Source: Alphaproteobacteria bacterium
GTDB taxonomy: Bacteria; Pseudomonadota; Alphaproteobacteria; GCA-2731375
Direction: 5' to 3'
Assembly: GCA_030746295.1 (NCBI GenBank)
Contig: JASLMY010000035.1
Span: 1 to 27,316, forward strand
DNA length: 27,316 nucleotides
The position numbers and the translations under genes were made by a program. Under the pieces are notes generated by a model. It saw only the letters and a list, made by a program, of their open reading frames with translations. It was not told the DNA's origin and ran no database searches. Every line of letters begins with the position of its first letter. The stretch's first letter is position 1. Of this stretch, positions 17,638 to 27,316 are shown one piece after another.

Positions 17638-19008
17638 ATGGAGATCTACGGCAAGTCAGCGCTGATCGCCATCGCCGGTCTGATGGCGAGTGCGATCATG
17701 GTCGCGGCCGGCGTCGTGGTCCTGCCGTCGTACGAGCCGGGGGTGGCGCCCGAGCCCGTCGTCGCAGCCCTGCCGGCGGCCGCGCCGAGGCCGGCCTCGC
17801 CACGACCGGACCCGGTCGCGACCACGCCGCGCGACATGCCGCGCGACATGCCGCGCCCGCTGCAGCCCAAGCCTCCAAAGCTGCCACGCGAGAGCGATCG
17901 GCCGGGGCCCGCGCCCGAACCGGAAATACCGCGCAAGAGCGAGCCCGAAGCCGCGAAAGAGCAGGTAGAGACGGCATCCCTCGCCGAGCCATCGGTGCCG
18001 GCGGTCGGTCGCCTGGCGCTGGCCCTGCCGTCGCCGCCCGGGACGGCGGTCTCGCCGCCGCCACCGGCTGCGGCGCCGACGCGAGAGCGCTTCGAGACCG
18101 TTGTGCCGTTGCCCGATCCGCCGGTTCTGGTGCCGCGGCCGGCACCGCTGCCCAGAACCAAGCCGGGCCCGCCGGCACAGGCCCGCGTCAACGGCCAGAG
18201 CGACAGAACGCGCTCCGCGCCCGTCGGCGTGAACGGAGCGGTGAACGGCTCGGCGCACCAGCTCGGCAAGGCCGAGGACGGCATCCTACCGCCTTGGCGC
18301 CGCTTTGCGGCCTTGTCGCCGACCGACGACGGCCGGCCGATGGTGGCGATCGTGCTCGATGACCTGGGCCTCAATCGCCGCCGCATGCAACGGGTGATCG
18401 CGCTCACCAAGCCGTTGACCCTGGCCTTCTTGCCCTATGCCGACGATCCAGGCGGGATGGCCTTGGCGGCACGGCTGGCGGGTCACGAGATCCTGCTGCA
18501 TCTGCCGATGGAGCCGACCAGCCCCGACGAGGACCCGGGCCCGAACGCGCTGCTGACCAACCTCGGCCAGCCCGAGCTGGTGCGCCGCATCGAGTGGAGT
18601 CTGGCGCGCTTCGATGGCTATGTCGGCGTCAACAATCACATGGGCAGCCGCTTCACGGCCAAGGAAGCGCTGATGACGCCGCTGATGGCACGGCTCAAGG
18701 CGCGCGGCCTGCTGTATCTCGATTCGCTCACCACCAACGCCTCGGTCGGTCGTGATTTGGCCCGCCGCTACGGCGTGCCCGTGGCCGCGCGCGACATTTT
18801 CATCGACAACCAGATCCAGACCGAGAGCATCGAGGCGCAGCTCAAGCGGGTCGAGCGCTGCGCCTGGCGCAAGGGTCACTGCATCGCCATCGGCCACCCG
18901 CACCGAAAGACGCTGAAGGCGCTGGAGCGATGGCTGCCGGCGCTGGAAGGCAAGGGCCTCAGCCTCGTCCCCCTGACCGCGATCATCGCCCGCCGCCTGA
19001 CCGGATAG
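17638..19008 (+). CDS. Divergent polysaccharide deacetylase family protein (DUF610/YibQ-like)
   Basis: A 456-residue membrane-anchored envelope protein. An N-terminal transmembrane helix (about 8-29) is followed by a long Pro/Ala-rich linker (about 33-215) that would reach through the periplasm. A C-terminal Polysacc_deac_2 domain (about 233-453) follows. Domain hallmarks are [11 protein letters not shown] (236-246), HLPMEP (288-293), NNHMGSRF (332-339), DIFIDN (386-391) and IGHPH (418-422). The family keeps an NodB-like fold with altered metal-site residues; its substrate is not settled. In other proteobacteria such genes usually follow an EnvC-like peptidase and a CtpA protease; here the partner is a cytochrome c peroxidase-like gene five bases downstream. 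The linker contains a perfect 12-base duplication giving RDMP twice. Confidence 0.85.
   Translation: MEIYGKSALIAIAGLMASAIMVAAGVVVLPSYEPGVAPEPVVAALPAAAPRPASPRPDPVATTPRDMPRDMPRPLQPKPPKLPRESDRPGPAPEPEIPRKSEPEAAKEQVETASLAEPSVPAVGRLALALPSPPGTAVSPPPPAAAPTRERFETVVPLPDPPVLVPRPAPLPRTKPGPPAQARVNGQSDRTRSAPVGVNGAVNGSAHQLGKAEDGILPPWRRFAALSPTDDGRPMVAIVLDDLGLNRRRMQRVIALTKPLTLAFLPYADDPGGMALAARLAGHEILLHLPMEPTSPDEDPGPNALLTNLGQPELVRRIEWSLARFDGYVGVNNHMGSRFTAKEALMTPLMARLKARGLLYLDSLTTNASVGRDLARRYGVPVAARDIFIDNQIQTESIEAQLKRVERCAWRKGHCIAIGHPHRKTLKALERWLPALEGKGLSLVPLTAIIARRLTG
17830..17853 (+). repeat. Perfect 12-base tandem duplication in the linker
   Basis: CGCGACATGCCG occurs twice in tandem (17830-17841 and 17842-17853), in frame, adding a second RDMP to the proline-rich linker (residues 65-72). 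It looks like ordinary repeat slippage in a length-tolerant linker. Confidence 0.85.
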
Positions 19009-19013
19009 GGCGC

Positions 19014-20309
19014 ATGGGTCTTTCGGCTCGCGCAACGGTGGTGGTTCTGACGTTGGTCCTTTGGCCGCTGTCGGCATCGGGACAAGGCCCGCCACCCTTG
19101 AACGAGATGCGTTGGCTCGACCCGGCCGGCGCGGTGGCATCGATGACCGAGGTGCCGCGGCGCCATCTCGAGGGCGGCGGGAAACAGTCGGTCCTGGTGC
19201 GGCTCGGCGAGTTGGCTTTCCGAGCGCCGAGGATCCTGGGCGGGGAGGCGCGGCTTGCCGGCCTTTCCTGCCAGACCTGCCACCCCAACGGCGACGCGAA
19301 CACGCGCTTCCTGGTGCCCGAGGTATCCGACCGGCCGGGAAACGTCGACGTCAGCCACCGCCTCTTCAACCGCATGACCGATGACGGCCGAGCGAACCCC
19401 GTCAACATCCCCAGCCTGCGCGGCGTGGCGCTGACCGCACCCTATGGTCGCGACGGCCGCATCGCCTCGTTACGCGAGTTCACTCGCAACGTCATCGTCA
19501 CCGAGTTCGATGGTGCCGAGCCCGCGGGCTGGCTGCTCGACGCGCTGGTCGCCTATCAGCAGCAGTTGGGCTTCTTGCCGGGTGCGGCATCGGCGCCGGG
19601 CGGCCGGTTGACGGACACGGCGAGCCCGGCGGCTAAGCGCGGTGAGGCGCTTTTTCATCGGCCGTTCCCCAAACAGCCGAGCCTGAGCTGCGCCGCCTGT
19701 CATCAGCCGTCCGGCAACTTTACCGATGGCCGCCGTCACGACGTCGGCTCGGGCGGAGTCTACGTTACGCCCAGCTTACGCAATGCGAGCCATACGGGTC
19801 CCTATTTCCACGACGGCGGCCGGCCGGATTTCGCTGCCGTCGTCGCCCATTTCGACCGGGTCTTCGGTCTCGGGCTCGATGCCGCCGAACGCGGCGACCT
19901 GGTCGCCTATCTCAAGGTCGTGGGCCAGGCTGAGCGGCCCTCCGTCCGTTTGCGGCCGGCCGATGAACTGGCGCGGCTGGCCGACGGCTTGAGCGTCGTC
20001 GACTTCGCGGCGGCGGACGAGAACGCGCCCGTCGGCGCCTTCGCCGCGGCGGCGCTGCGTTTCGAGCTCGGCCGGATGTACGCCCGCTTTCCCCACGACG
20101 GCGGTGCCGTCGTGCGAGGGTTGTTGCTGGAGCTTTCGAAGGGGCTGCGCCGGCTTGTGGACCTGTTCGAGGCGGGCGAATTCATCGCTGCCCGGGCGCG
20201 TCTGCGCGAGCTCGAGGGCGTGATGGGGAAGGTCGGGCACGAGGTCGAGGCGGCGGCGGCCGGATCGCTCTACGATCCGACGGCCCTCGAAGCCGCGCGG
20301 GGCGGCTGA
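19014..20309 (+). CDS. Di-heme cytochrome c peroxidase/MauG-like periplasmic protein
   Basis: The start ATG 19014 lies five bases after the previous stop and gives 431 residues with a signal peptide (hydrophobic 8-20, cut near ASG at 23). Two heme c attachment motifs, CQTCH (86-90) and CAACH (226-230), mark two cytochrome c domains. Each is followed by a matching segment: PSLRGVALTAPYGRDGR (133-149) and PSLRNASHTGPYFHDGGR (253-270). This is the internal duplication of the CCP/MauG superfamily. A C-terminal region (about 315-425) is rich in Ala, Leu and Arg and looks like a helical bundle beyond the core fold. Likely role: periplasmic peroxide reduction or oxidation of a protein or small-molecule substrate; the substrate is unknown. 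It is presumably co-transcribed with the deacetylase gene. Confidence 0.85.
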   Translation: MGLSARATVVVLTLVLWPLSASGQGPPPLNEMRWLDPAGAVASMTEVPRRHLEGGGKQSVLVRLGELAFRAPRILGGEARLAGLSCQTCHPNGDANTRFLVPEVSDRPGNVDVSHRLFNRMTDDGRANPVNIPSLRGVALTAPYGRDGRIASLREFTRNVIVTEFDGAEPAGWLLDALVAYQQQLGFLPGAASAPGGRLTDTASPAAKRGEALFHRPFPKQPSLSCAACHQPSGNFTDGRRHDVGSGGVYVTPSLRNASHTGPYFHDGGRPDFAAVVAHFDRVFGLGLDAAERGDLVAYLKVVGQAERPSVRLRPADELARLADGLSVVDFAAADENAPVGAFAAAALRFELGRMYARFPHDGGAVVRGLLLELSKGLRRLVDLFEAGEFIAARARLRELEGVMGKVGHEVEAAAAGSLYDPTALEAARGG

Positions 20310-20319
20310 CCGCCGTCAG
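20301..20319. terminator. Short inverted repeats between convergent stops
   Basis: Two overlapping small stems, GGCGG with CCGCC (20301-20305, 20310-20314) and CTGAC with GTCAG (20306-20310, 20315-20319), sit across the six-base gap between the peroxidase and ppiD-like stops. The stems are only five bases with no U-tract, so a terminator role is weakly supported. Confidence 0.2.
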
Positions 20320-22226
20320 TTGTAGCGCGAGCCGGTGTCGGTGAAGATCGCGTCGGCGGCACGCTGGTTGATCTCGACCGTGAACTCGGTTTCGAGCGCC
20401 TTGCCGAACTGCGCCAGGATGTCAGCGGTAACGGTGTTCCGGATCGCCTCGGCCAGTGCCTTGCGCCGCTCGGGATCGGCGGCCGGATCGACGTCCTTGA
20501 TCTCCGCAAGGCGCACGACCAACTGGCTCTTGCCTGTCGGATCGGCACCGCTGGCGACCTCGCCGTTCTTGAGATTGAAGATCTCTTGCACCAGGGCTTG
20601 CCCGAGGCCACCCTTGGTAACAGCTTCCTGGCGGGTCAGGGCTTCGGTCGTCCGGCTCGCAAATCCTGTTTCCTGTGCCAAGCTCGCCAGGGCGACGCCG
20701 GCCCGGACCCGTTCCGCCAGCGACTTGGCCTCGGCCGCGGCCGCCTTTTCCCGCTCCGCCGCCTGCCAATCGGCGACCACCCGGTCGCGGATCTCGGCGA
20801 GCGGGCGAACCGCAGGCGCGACGATGTCGTCGACCCGCACCAGGTAGTAGCTGCCGTTGCTGGCCTCGTTCAGGATCGGCTCCTCGCCCTGATCGAGTCC
20901 GAACGCCGTCTCCAGAAACCCTTGAATGCGCGGCAGGTCGACGACCGGCTTCTCGTCCCGCCCCTGGCCGCTGGCGCTGACGGCCTCGATCTTGACCAAC
21001 TTCAGCCGAAAGTTCCCGGCCGTCTCCTCGAGCGAGGCGCCGCCGGCCAGCGTGTCCTCGAGCTTGGTCGTCAGGTCGTAGAGGGCGTCGGTGGCCCGCT
21101 CCAGCCGGATGGCGCCCTCGATCTCCGCCTTGACCTCGTCGAAGCTCCGCTGCCGACCGGCGGTCAGCGCGGTAGTGCGAAAGACGTGCCAGCCGAAGGG
21201 GCTCTTCACCGGCGGGCTTGCTTCGCCCTCGGCCAGTTCGAAAACGGTGTCCTGGACTTCGGGGAAGAGGTCGCCGCGGCCGATCTTGCCGAGCTTGAGC
21301 TGATCGGCTTCTTGTCCGGCCAGCTCCTTGGCGACGGCATAAAAGTCGCCGCCTTCAGCTAGACGCTTGGCGATTTTCTGCGCGGTCTCTTCCTCGGGCA
21401 CCAGGATCTGCTCGACCTCGCGTTCTTCCGCAATCGAGAACTCGGCCAGCCGGTCGTCGTAGCTCTGCCGGACCTCGGCCGGGTCGACATCGACTTCCTC
21501 CAACAAGTCCTCGGGCTGCAAGACGATGAAGGAGAGGGCACGGTATTCGGGTGCGGTGTAGCGGGTGCTGCGCTCTTTGTGGAATTCGGCGAGGATCGTA
21601 TCGCCGGGCGCTTCCGGCAGGGCCAGCTTGTCGTGCGGGATCGTCAGCACCTCGGCGATCCGGCGTTGGTTCTGGTAGCGATAGATGGTCTCCGTCGCCT
21701 TGGCCGATATCTGGCCGCCGCTGGTCATCGATTGGAAGAGCTGCTGGCGCGTCAGCTCGGCGCGCCTGGAGGCGAAGAAGGACTGCTCGGAATAGCCGTT
21801 CTGACGCAACACCTGCTCGAAGATGTCTCGATCGAATTGGCCCAGAGGGTTCTTGAAGCCCGGGCTGGCAGCGATCTCGTCGAGGATAACGGAATCGGCG
21901 ACCGCCAGGTCCAGCTCACGCGCGGCCTGATCGTAGAGCGCCTGGCCGATGAGGCGGTTCAAGGTCTGCTGGGCGAGGCCGAACTGGCGCGCCTGCTCGG
22001 CGTCGATGTTGCCGCCGAGGCGGCGCTGCAGGTCGCTGAGGTCGCGCCGGAAAGCCTCCTCGTACTCGTACTGGCTGATCTCCATGTCGCCGATCTCGGC
22101 CACCGCCGTATCGGGACTGATCCGGAAGATGTCGCCGATCCCCCAGACGGCGAAACTCAGCACCAGGACGCCGAGGAATATCTTTACCACCCAGGTGCCA
22201 GCACCCCTGCGCATCGCATCGAGCAT
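20316..22226 (-). CDS. ppiD: PpiD/SurA-like membrane-anchored periplasmic chaperone (parvulin-type peptidyl-prolyl isomerase family)
   Basis: A 636-residue inner-membrane protein facing the periplasm that should help newly exported proteins fold. The start ATG 22226 has GGAG at five bases; the upstream extension looks like leader DNA. A single transmembrane helix (12-33, VVKIFLGVLVLSFAVWGIG) is followed by a SurA-N-like helical domain (about 35-170). A parvulin-like domain spans about 268-352 and ends in SPFGWHVFR. A second, degenerate half runs to the C terminus. At the first active-site strand, where active parvulins read like ARHILV, this protein has VEQILV. Loss of that His suggests little or no isomerase activity, as in the E. 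coli PpiD domain. A good promoter lies upstream. Confidence 0.9.
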   Translation of the reverse strand: MLDAMRRGAGTWVVKIFLGVLVLSFAVWGIGDIFRISPDTAVAEIGDMEISQYEYEEAFRRDLSDLQRRLGGNIDAEQARQFGLAQQTLNRLIGQALYDQAARELDLAVADSVILDEIAASPGFKNPLGQFDRDIFEQVLRQNGYSEQSFFASRRAELTRQQLFQSMTSGGQISAKATETIYRYQNQRRIAEVLTIPHDKLALPEAPGDTILAEFHKERSTRYTAPEYRALSFIVLQPEDLLEEVDVDPAEVRQSYDDRLAEFSIAEEREVEQILVPEEETAQKIAKRLAEGGDFYAVAKELAGQEADQLKLGKIGRGDLFPEVQDTVFELAEGEASPPVKSPFGWHVFRTTALTAGRQRSFDEVKAEIEGAIRLERATDALYDLTTKLEDTLAGGASLEETAGNFRLKLVKIEAVSASGQGRDEKPVVDLPRIQGFLETAFGLDQGEEPILNEASNGSYYLVRVDDIVAPAVRPLAEIRDRVVADWQAAEREKAAAAEAKSLAERVRAGVALASLAQETGFASRTTEALTRQEAVTKGGLGQALVQEIFNLKNGEVASGADPTGKSQLVVRLAEIKDVDPAADPERRKALAEAIRNTVTADILAQFGKALETEFTVEINQRAADAIFTDTGSRYN

Positions 22227-22287
22227 GTCGGCTCCGTCGCTTCGATCAAACCTTGCTCCGGCCACCCACTGGGCCCGAGCGCGCGGC

Positions 22288-22316
22288 ATCATAGGAACGC
22301 GGCCGCCGGCCGACAA
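22288..22316 (-). promoter_or_regulatory. Candidate promoter of the ppiD-like gene
   Basis: On the minus strand TTGTCG (22316-22311) and TATGAT (22293-22288) are separated by exactly 17 bases. This gives four of six and five of six consensus matches. Transcription would start near 22281, about 55 bases before the start codon. Confidence 0.5.
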
Positions 22317-22407
22317 GCGGCTTCAAGAAGGCTTGATCGGGCCGGCTGGCGTGGGCCAGGCGCATCTGCTACCAGAGTGACAGGTGCATGAACGGGGGAG
22401 AGCGCGA

Positions 22408-23166
22408 GTGTCCGAGCCGAGGCCACTGATCGCCGGGAATTGGAAGATGAACGGCCGCCGCCGCCCGGCGCTCGCCGAAGTGCGGGCGCTCGCCCGGCGC
22501 CTCGAGCGTCGCAAGGCCATCGCCTGCGAGGTGGTGATCTGTCCGCCGGCGGTCCTGCTGCCGCCGCTGGCCGAGGCGGCCCGTGGCGGCCCAATCATAT
22601 TCGGCGCGCAGGATTGCCACCCGCTCGGCGACGGTGCCCATACCGGCGATCAGAGTGCGGAGATGCTGGCCGATGCCGGTGCTGCCTACGTCATCGTCGG
22701 CCATTCCGAGCGCCGCGCCGACCACGGCGAGAGCGACCGCCTGGTCCGGGCCAAGGCCGAGGCGGCGCACCGCGCTGGCCTCTCGGCCATCGTCTGCGTC
22801 GGTGAGACGCGGGGCCAGCGGCGCCGGGGCAAGACGCTGGAGGTCGTCGGCCGACAGCTGTCGGGCTCGCTGCCTAAGGCCGCGACGGCCGCCGACACCG
22901 TCGTCGCCTACGAGCCGGTCTGGGCCATCGGCACCGGCCTCACCCCCACCGTGGCCGACGTCGCCGAGCTCCACGCCATGCTTCGCGCCCGCCTGAAGCG
23001 CCGCTTCGGGGCGGAGGGCAGGGCGATGCGGCTTCTCTACGGCGGTTCGGTCAAGGGCGACAACGCGGCTGAATTGCTGGGCACCGCCAACGTCGACGGT
23101 GCGCTCGTCGGTGGCGCCAGCCTGACCGTGCAAGCCTTCTGGCCGATCATCCGCGTGGTCGCCTAG
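22408..23166 (+). CDS. tpiA: TpiA, triose-phosphate isomerase
   Basis: Interconverts dihydroxyacetone phosphate and glyceraldehyde 3-phosphate in glycolysis and gluconeogenesis. The start is GTG 22408, decided by GGGGGAG (22394-22400) seven bases upstream. An earlier in-frame GTG at 22384 would add eight unlikely residues. The 252-residue TIM barrel keeps all catalytic residues: Asn11 and Lys13 in AGNWKMNG, His99 in IVGHSERR, and Glu169 in [11 protein letters not shown] (loop 6). The phosphate-binding [10 protein letters not shown] follows (211-220). Length is normal. It is divergent from the ppiD-like gene across 181 bases. Confidence 0.97.
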   Translation: MSEPRPLIAGNWKMNGRRRPALAEVRALARRLERRKAIACEVVICPPAVLLPPLAEAARGGPIIFGAQDCHPLGDGAHTGDQSAEMLADAGAAYVIVGHSERRADHGESDRLVRAKAEAAHRAGLSAIVCVGETRGQRRRGKTLEVVGRQLSGSLPKAATAADTVVAYEPVWAIGTGLTPTVADVAELHAMLRARLKRRFGAEGRAMRLLYGGSVKGDNAAELLGTANVDGALVGGASLTVQAFWPIIRVVA

Positions 23167-23227
23167 CCAGGGCCCGCCGAGGCGCCAAAAACGGCAAAAT
23201 TCTAACGGTTTGACGCCCTGACGAGCC

Positions 23228-23248
23228 GGCGTGGGCAATTTCCACGCC
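23228..23248 (+). terminator. Inverted repeat downstream of tpiA
   Basis: A perfect seven-base stem, GGCGTGG (23228-23234) with CCACGCC (23242-23248), encloses a seven-base loop 62 bases after the tpiA stop and before the next gene's promoter-like sequence. Only a weak T-containing stretch follows, so it may be a terminator or an RNA structure. Confidence 0.3.
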
Positions 23249-23350
23249 TGTTCACACGGGCATTCAAACGCAACTCCCTAATATTCGTTGTGTGGCCGAA
23301 CGACGGCGCTTCTTGCCGGTGCGGCGGCGAAAACAGAGGGAGAGCGGACG

Positions 23351-23410
23351 ATGGCAGACACGACGATGGCAGATACGGCAATGGCAAACACCGCGATGGC
23401 CGACACCGAC
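23351..23410 (+). repeat. Four tandem 15-base repeats encoding MADTx
   Basis: Units at 23351-23365, 23366-23380, 23381-23395 and 23396-23410 follow the pattern ATGGCNRAYACN plus one variable codon. All are in frame and each starts with ATG. Third-base changes between units show the array is not brand new, while the protein pattern is kept. Confidence 0.9.
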
Positions 23411-23596
23411 GTCGGCCGAATGGCGCGCGAGACCGCGAGCGCCGTCACGGACGCGGGCGGCTTGGCGCTCTCGGCTGGCGTTCTGGTGGCTACCGCGCTC
23501 GTCCTCGTCACCGGATTCTATGTCGCCGCCGGAATCGCGATGGTATCGGTCGCCTACCTCTGGAACTGGCTGCAGCCACTCCTTTTCGGCGCCTGA
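23351..23596 (+). CDS. Small membrane protein with N-terminal MADTx repeats
   Basis: An 81-residue product not recognised as a named family. The strong site GGGAGAG ends six bases before ATG 23351. The first 20 residues are four copies of a five-residue unit (MADTT, MADTA, MANTA, MADTD), each beginning with Met. A short amphipathic, charged part follows (21-36). One long hydrophobic stretch (37-73) could form one long or two tightly turned membrane helices; it contains YLWNWLQP near the end. The protein is probably in the inner membrane with the repeat in the cytoplasm, but that is inference. It lies between tpiA and secG, which are usually adjacent in relatives. Good codon use and the ribosome binding site argue it is real. 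Confidence 0.65.
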   Translation: MADTTMADTAMANTAMADTDVGRMARETASAVTDAGGLALSAGVLVATALVLVTGFYVAAGIAMVSVAYLWNWLQPLLFGA

Positions 23597-23721
23597 CAGG
23601 GCCCAGCGAGCTGCGCCCGAGGCCAGGCTGGCATCCATCGGCGCTATGGTGTAAAAAGCGCGCCGCCGGACCCCTCCAACCAGGGTCCGCAGATGCCGCC
23701 TCCGGCGCTCGGGTAGGTTAC

Positions 23722-24045
23722 ATGATCGAGATCATTCTGGTCGTCCATCTGATCCTGGCGATTTCCATCGTCGTGCTGGTCTTGTTGCAGCGTAGCGAGG
23801 GCGGGGCGCTGGGGATCGGCGGCAGCGGCAACATCGGCGGCATGATGAGCGGGCGCACCGCCGGCAACATCCTGACCAAGGCGACGGCGGGCTTGGCGGC
23901 GGGCTTCATGGCAACCTCGCTGACGCTGACCATCCTGGCCGGTCAATCCGGCGAGCGGCGCTCGCTGGTCGAGGACATCCAGGACACACCGACGACGAAT
24001 CAGCCGCTCAAGCCGACCGGACCGCAGGTGCCGACCTCGAACTAA
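23722..24045 (+). CDS. secG: SecG, preprotein translocase subunit
   Basis: SecG is the small auxiliary subunit of the SecYEG export channel. The start ATG 23722 gives 107 residues, the usual length, beginning with the family-typical MIEIILVVHLILAISIVVLVLLQRSEG. Two transmembrane helices (3-22 and about 53-73) flank a Gly/Ser-rich cytoplasmic loop (27-45, with GGALGIGG and GGMMSGR), which is the SecG hallmark. The C-terminal tail is polar and proline-containing. The frame is open far upstream, but that part has no SecG character. A GGTAGG stretch precedes the start. pyrG follows after 101 bases. Confidence 0.95.
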   Translation: MIEIILVVHLILAISIVVLVLLQRSEGGALGIGGSGNIGGMMSGRTAGNILTKATAGLAAGFMATSLTLTILAGQSGERRSLVEDIQDTPTTNQPLKPTGPQVPTSN

Positions 24046-24101
24046 CCGAGCGGCGGAAACGAGAAAGCCCCGATGATTCAAGGCCGCCCGATGAGCGCTG
24101 A

Positions 24102-25775
<1,674 letters not shown>

Positions 25776-25791
25776 GCCGAGAGGGCGCCCC

Positions 25792-26622
25792 TTGGCCGCG
25801 CCGCATCACGTCCAGATAAGAGATGTCGTCGTCGGCAACGATCTGCCGCTGGTGCTGATCGCCGGCCCTTGTGCCATGGAGGGCCGCGAGCACGCCCTCG
25901 ACATGGCCGGCGCCTTGGCCGGGATGGCGAACCGGCTCGGTATTGGCTTCATCTACAAGACCTCGTTCGACAAGGCGAACCGGACCGCGGCCGCGAGCCC
26001 GCGCGGCGTCGGCCTGGAGGCGGCCCTGCCGATCTTCGAGGCGATCCGCGAGGCGGTCGGCTGCGCGCTGCTGACCGACGTGCACACGCCCGAGCAGTGC
26101 GCGATGCTCGCCCCCGTCGTCGACGTCTTGCAGATCCCGGCCTTCCTCTGCCGCCAGACCGACCTGCTGCTGGCCGCCGCCGCCACCGGCCGCGCCATCA
26201 ACGTCAAGAAGGGCCAGTTCTTGGCACCCTGGGACATGGCGAACGTGGTCGCCAAGATCACGCGCGCCGGCAACGAGGCCGTGATGGTGACCGAGCGCGG
26301 CGCCAGCTTCGGCTACAACACGCTGGTCTCCGACATGCGGGCCTTGCCGATCCTGGCGACCGACGGCTTTCCCGTGGTCTTCGATGCCACCCACTCGGTG
26401 CAGCAACCGGGCGGTCAGGGCACGACCTCGGGCGGCGAGCGCGAGTTCGTGCCGGTGCTGGCCCGCGCCGCCGTCGCCGTCGGCGTCGCCGCCGTCTTCA
26501 TCGAGACCCACCGCGACCCCGATCATGCCCCCTCGGACGGCCCCAACATGGTGCCGCTCGACGCCATGGAAGCGCTGGTGGCGAGGCTGATGGACTTCGA
26601 TCGGCTGGCGAAGAAGGGCTGA
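25792..26622 (+). CDS. kdsA: KdsA, 3-deoxy-8-phosphooctulonate synthase (metal-dependent type)
   Basis: Condenses arabinose 5-phosphate with phosphoenolpyruvate to Kdo-8-phosphate for the LPS inner core. The start is a rare TTG at 25792, decided by GAGGG (25781-25785) six bases upstream and by lack of any other start before the conserved core; the next Met is residue 29. The 276-residue TIM barrel has LIAGPCAMEG, FIYKTSFDKANR (53-64), INVKKGQFLAPWDM (136-149) and FDATHSVQQPGG. Cys27 stands where the metal-free E. coli enzyme has Asn. With His201, Glu238 and Asp249 it completes the metal site of the Aquifex-type class. It is probably translated from the pyrG message. Confidence 0.96.
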   Translation: MAAPHHVQIRDVVVGNDLPLVLIAGPCAMEGREHALDMAGALAGMANRLGIGFIYKTSFDKANRTAAASPRGVGLEAALPIFEAIREAVGCALLTDVHTPEQCAMLAPVVDVLQIPAFLCRQTDLLLAAAATGRAINVKKGQFLAPWDMANVVAKITRAGNEAVMVTERGASFGYNTLVSDMRALPILATDGFPVVFDATHSVQQPGGQGTTSGGEREFVPVLARAAVAVGVAAVFIETHRDPDHAPSDGPNMVPLDAMEALVARLMDFDRLAKKG

Positions 26623-26645
26623 CAGTCGCCGCCGGTTCTTCGCCT

Positions 26646-27316
<671 letters not shown>

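Overview
The window is a GC-rich chromosomal segment that looks alphaproteobacterial and Rhodospirillales-like. The evidence is the gene order, use of LpxI rather than LpxH for lipid A synthesis, a GTTC-N7-GTTC type SOS box in front of lexA, and a small membrane protein with the ANDN motif common in alphaproteobacterial small proteins. No tRNA, rRNA, CRISPR array, insertion sequence, phage gene or attachment site was seen. Almost all of it is housekeeping DNA.

Layout. (1) 1-7512, plus strand: an outer-membrane and lipid A run, rseP (3' end only)-bamA-skp/ompH-lpxD-fabZ-lpxA-lpxI-lpxB. Gaps are tiny or negative, so this is probably one transcription unit entering from the left. (2) 7540-10695, minus strand: gltX, gltA and a 74-residue membrane protein. 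(3) 10800-12931, plus strand: comEC, whose reading frame breaks near 12330. (4) 12966-17326, minus strand: trpD-trpC-moaC-moeA, then lexA behind its own promoter with two LexA boxes. (5) 17638-20309, plus strand: a two-gene unit of a membrane-anchored divergent polysaccharide deacetylase and a di-heme cytochrome c peroxidase-like protein. (6) 20316-22226, minus strand: a PpiD/SurA-like periplasmic chaperone. (7) 22408-27316, plus strand: tpiA, an 81-residue membrane protein with a 15-bp repeat at its 5' end, secG, pyrG, kdsA and the 5' part of eno.

Functionally the left arm makes lipid A (lpxD, fabZ, lpxA, lpxI, lpxB) and assembles outer-membrane proteins (bamA, skp). The PpiD-like protein and kdsA (Kdo for the LPS core) on the right serve the same envelope. 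The middle holds tryptophan and molybdenum cofactor synthesis, the SOS repressor, and core carbon metabolism genes (gltA, tpiA, eno).

I did not find a clearly new biological system. The points most worth a second look are: the deacetylase/peroxidase pair sitting between trpD and ppiD, where relatives usually carry trpE and trpG; the repeat-bearing small membrane protein between tpiA and secG; the comEC frameshift; the lexA operator layout; and a shared promoter-like motif before the small gene and pyrG.
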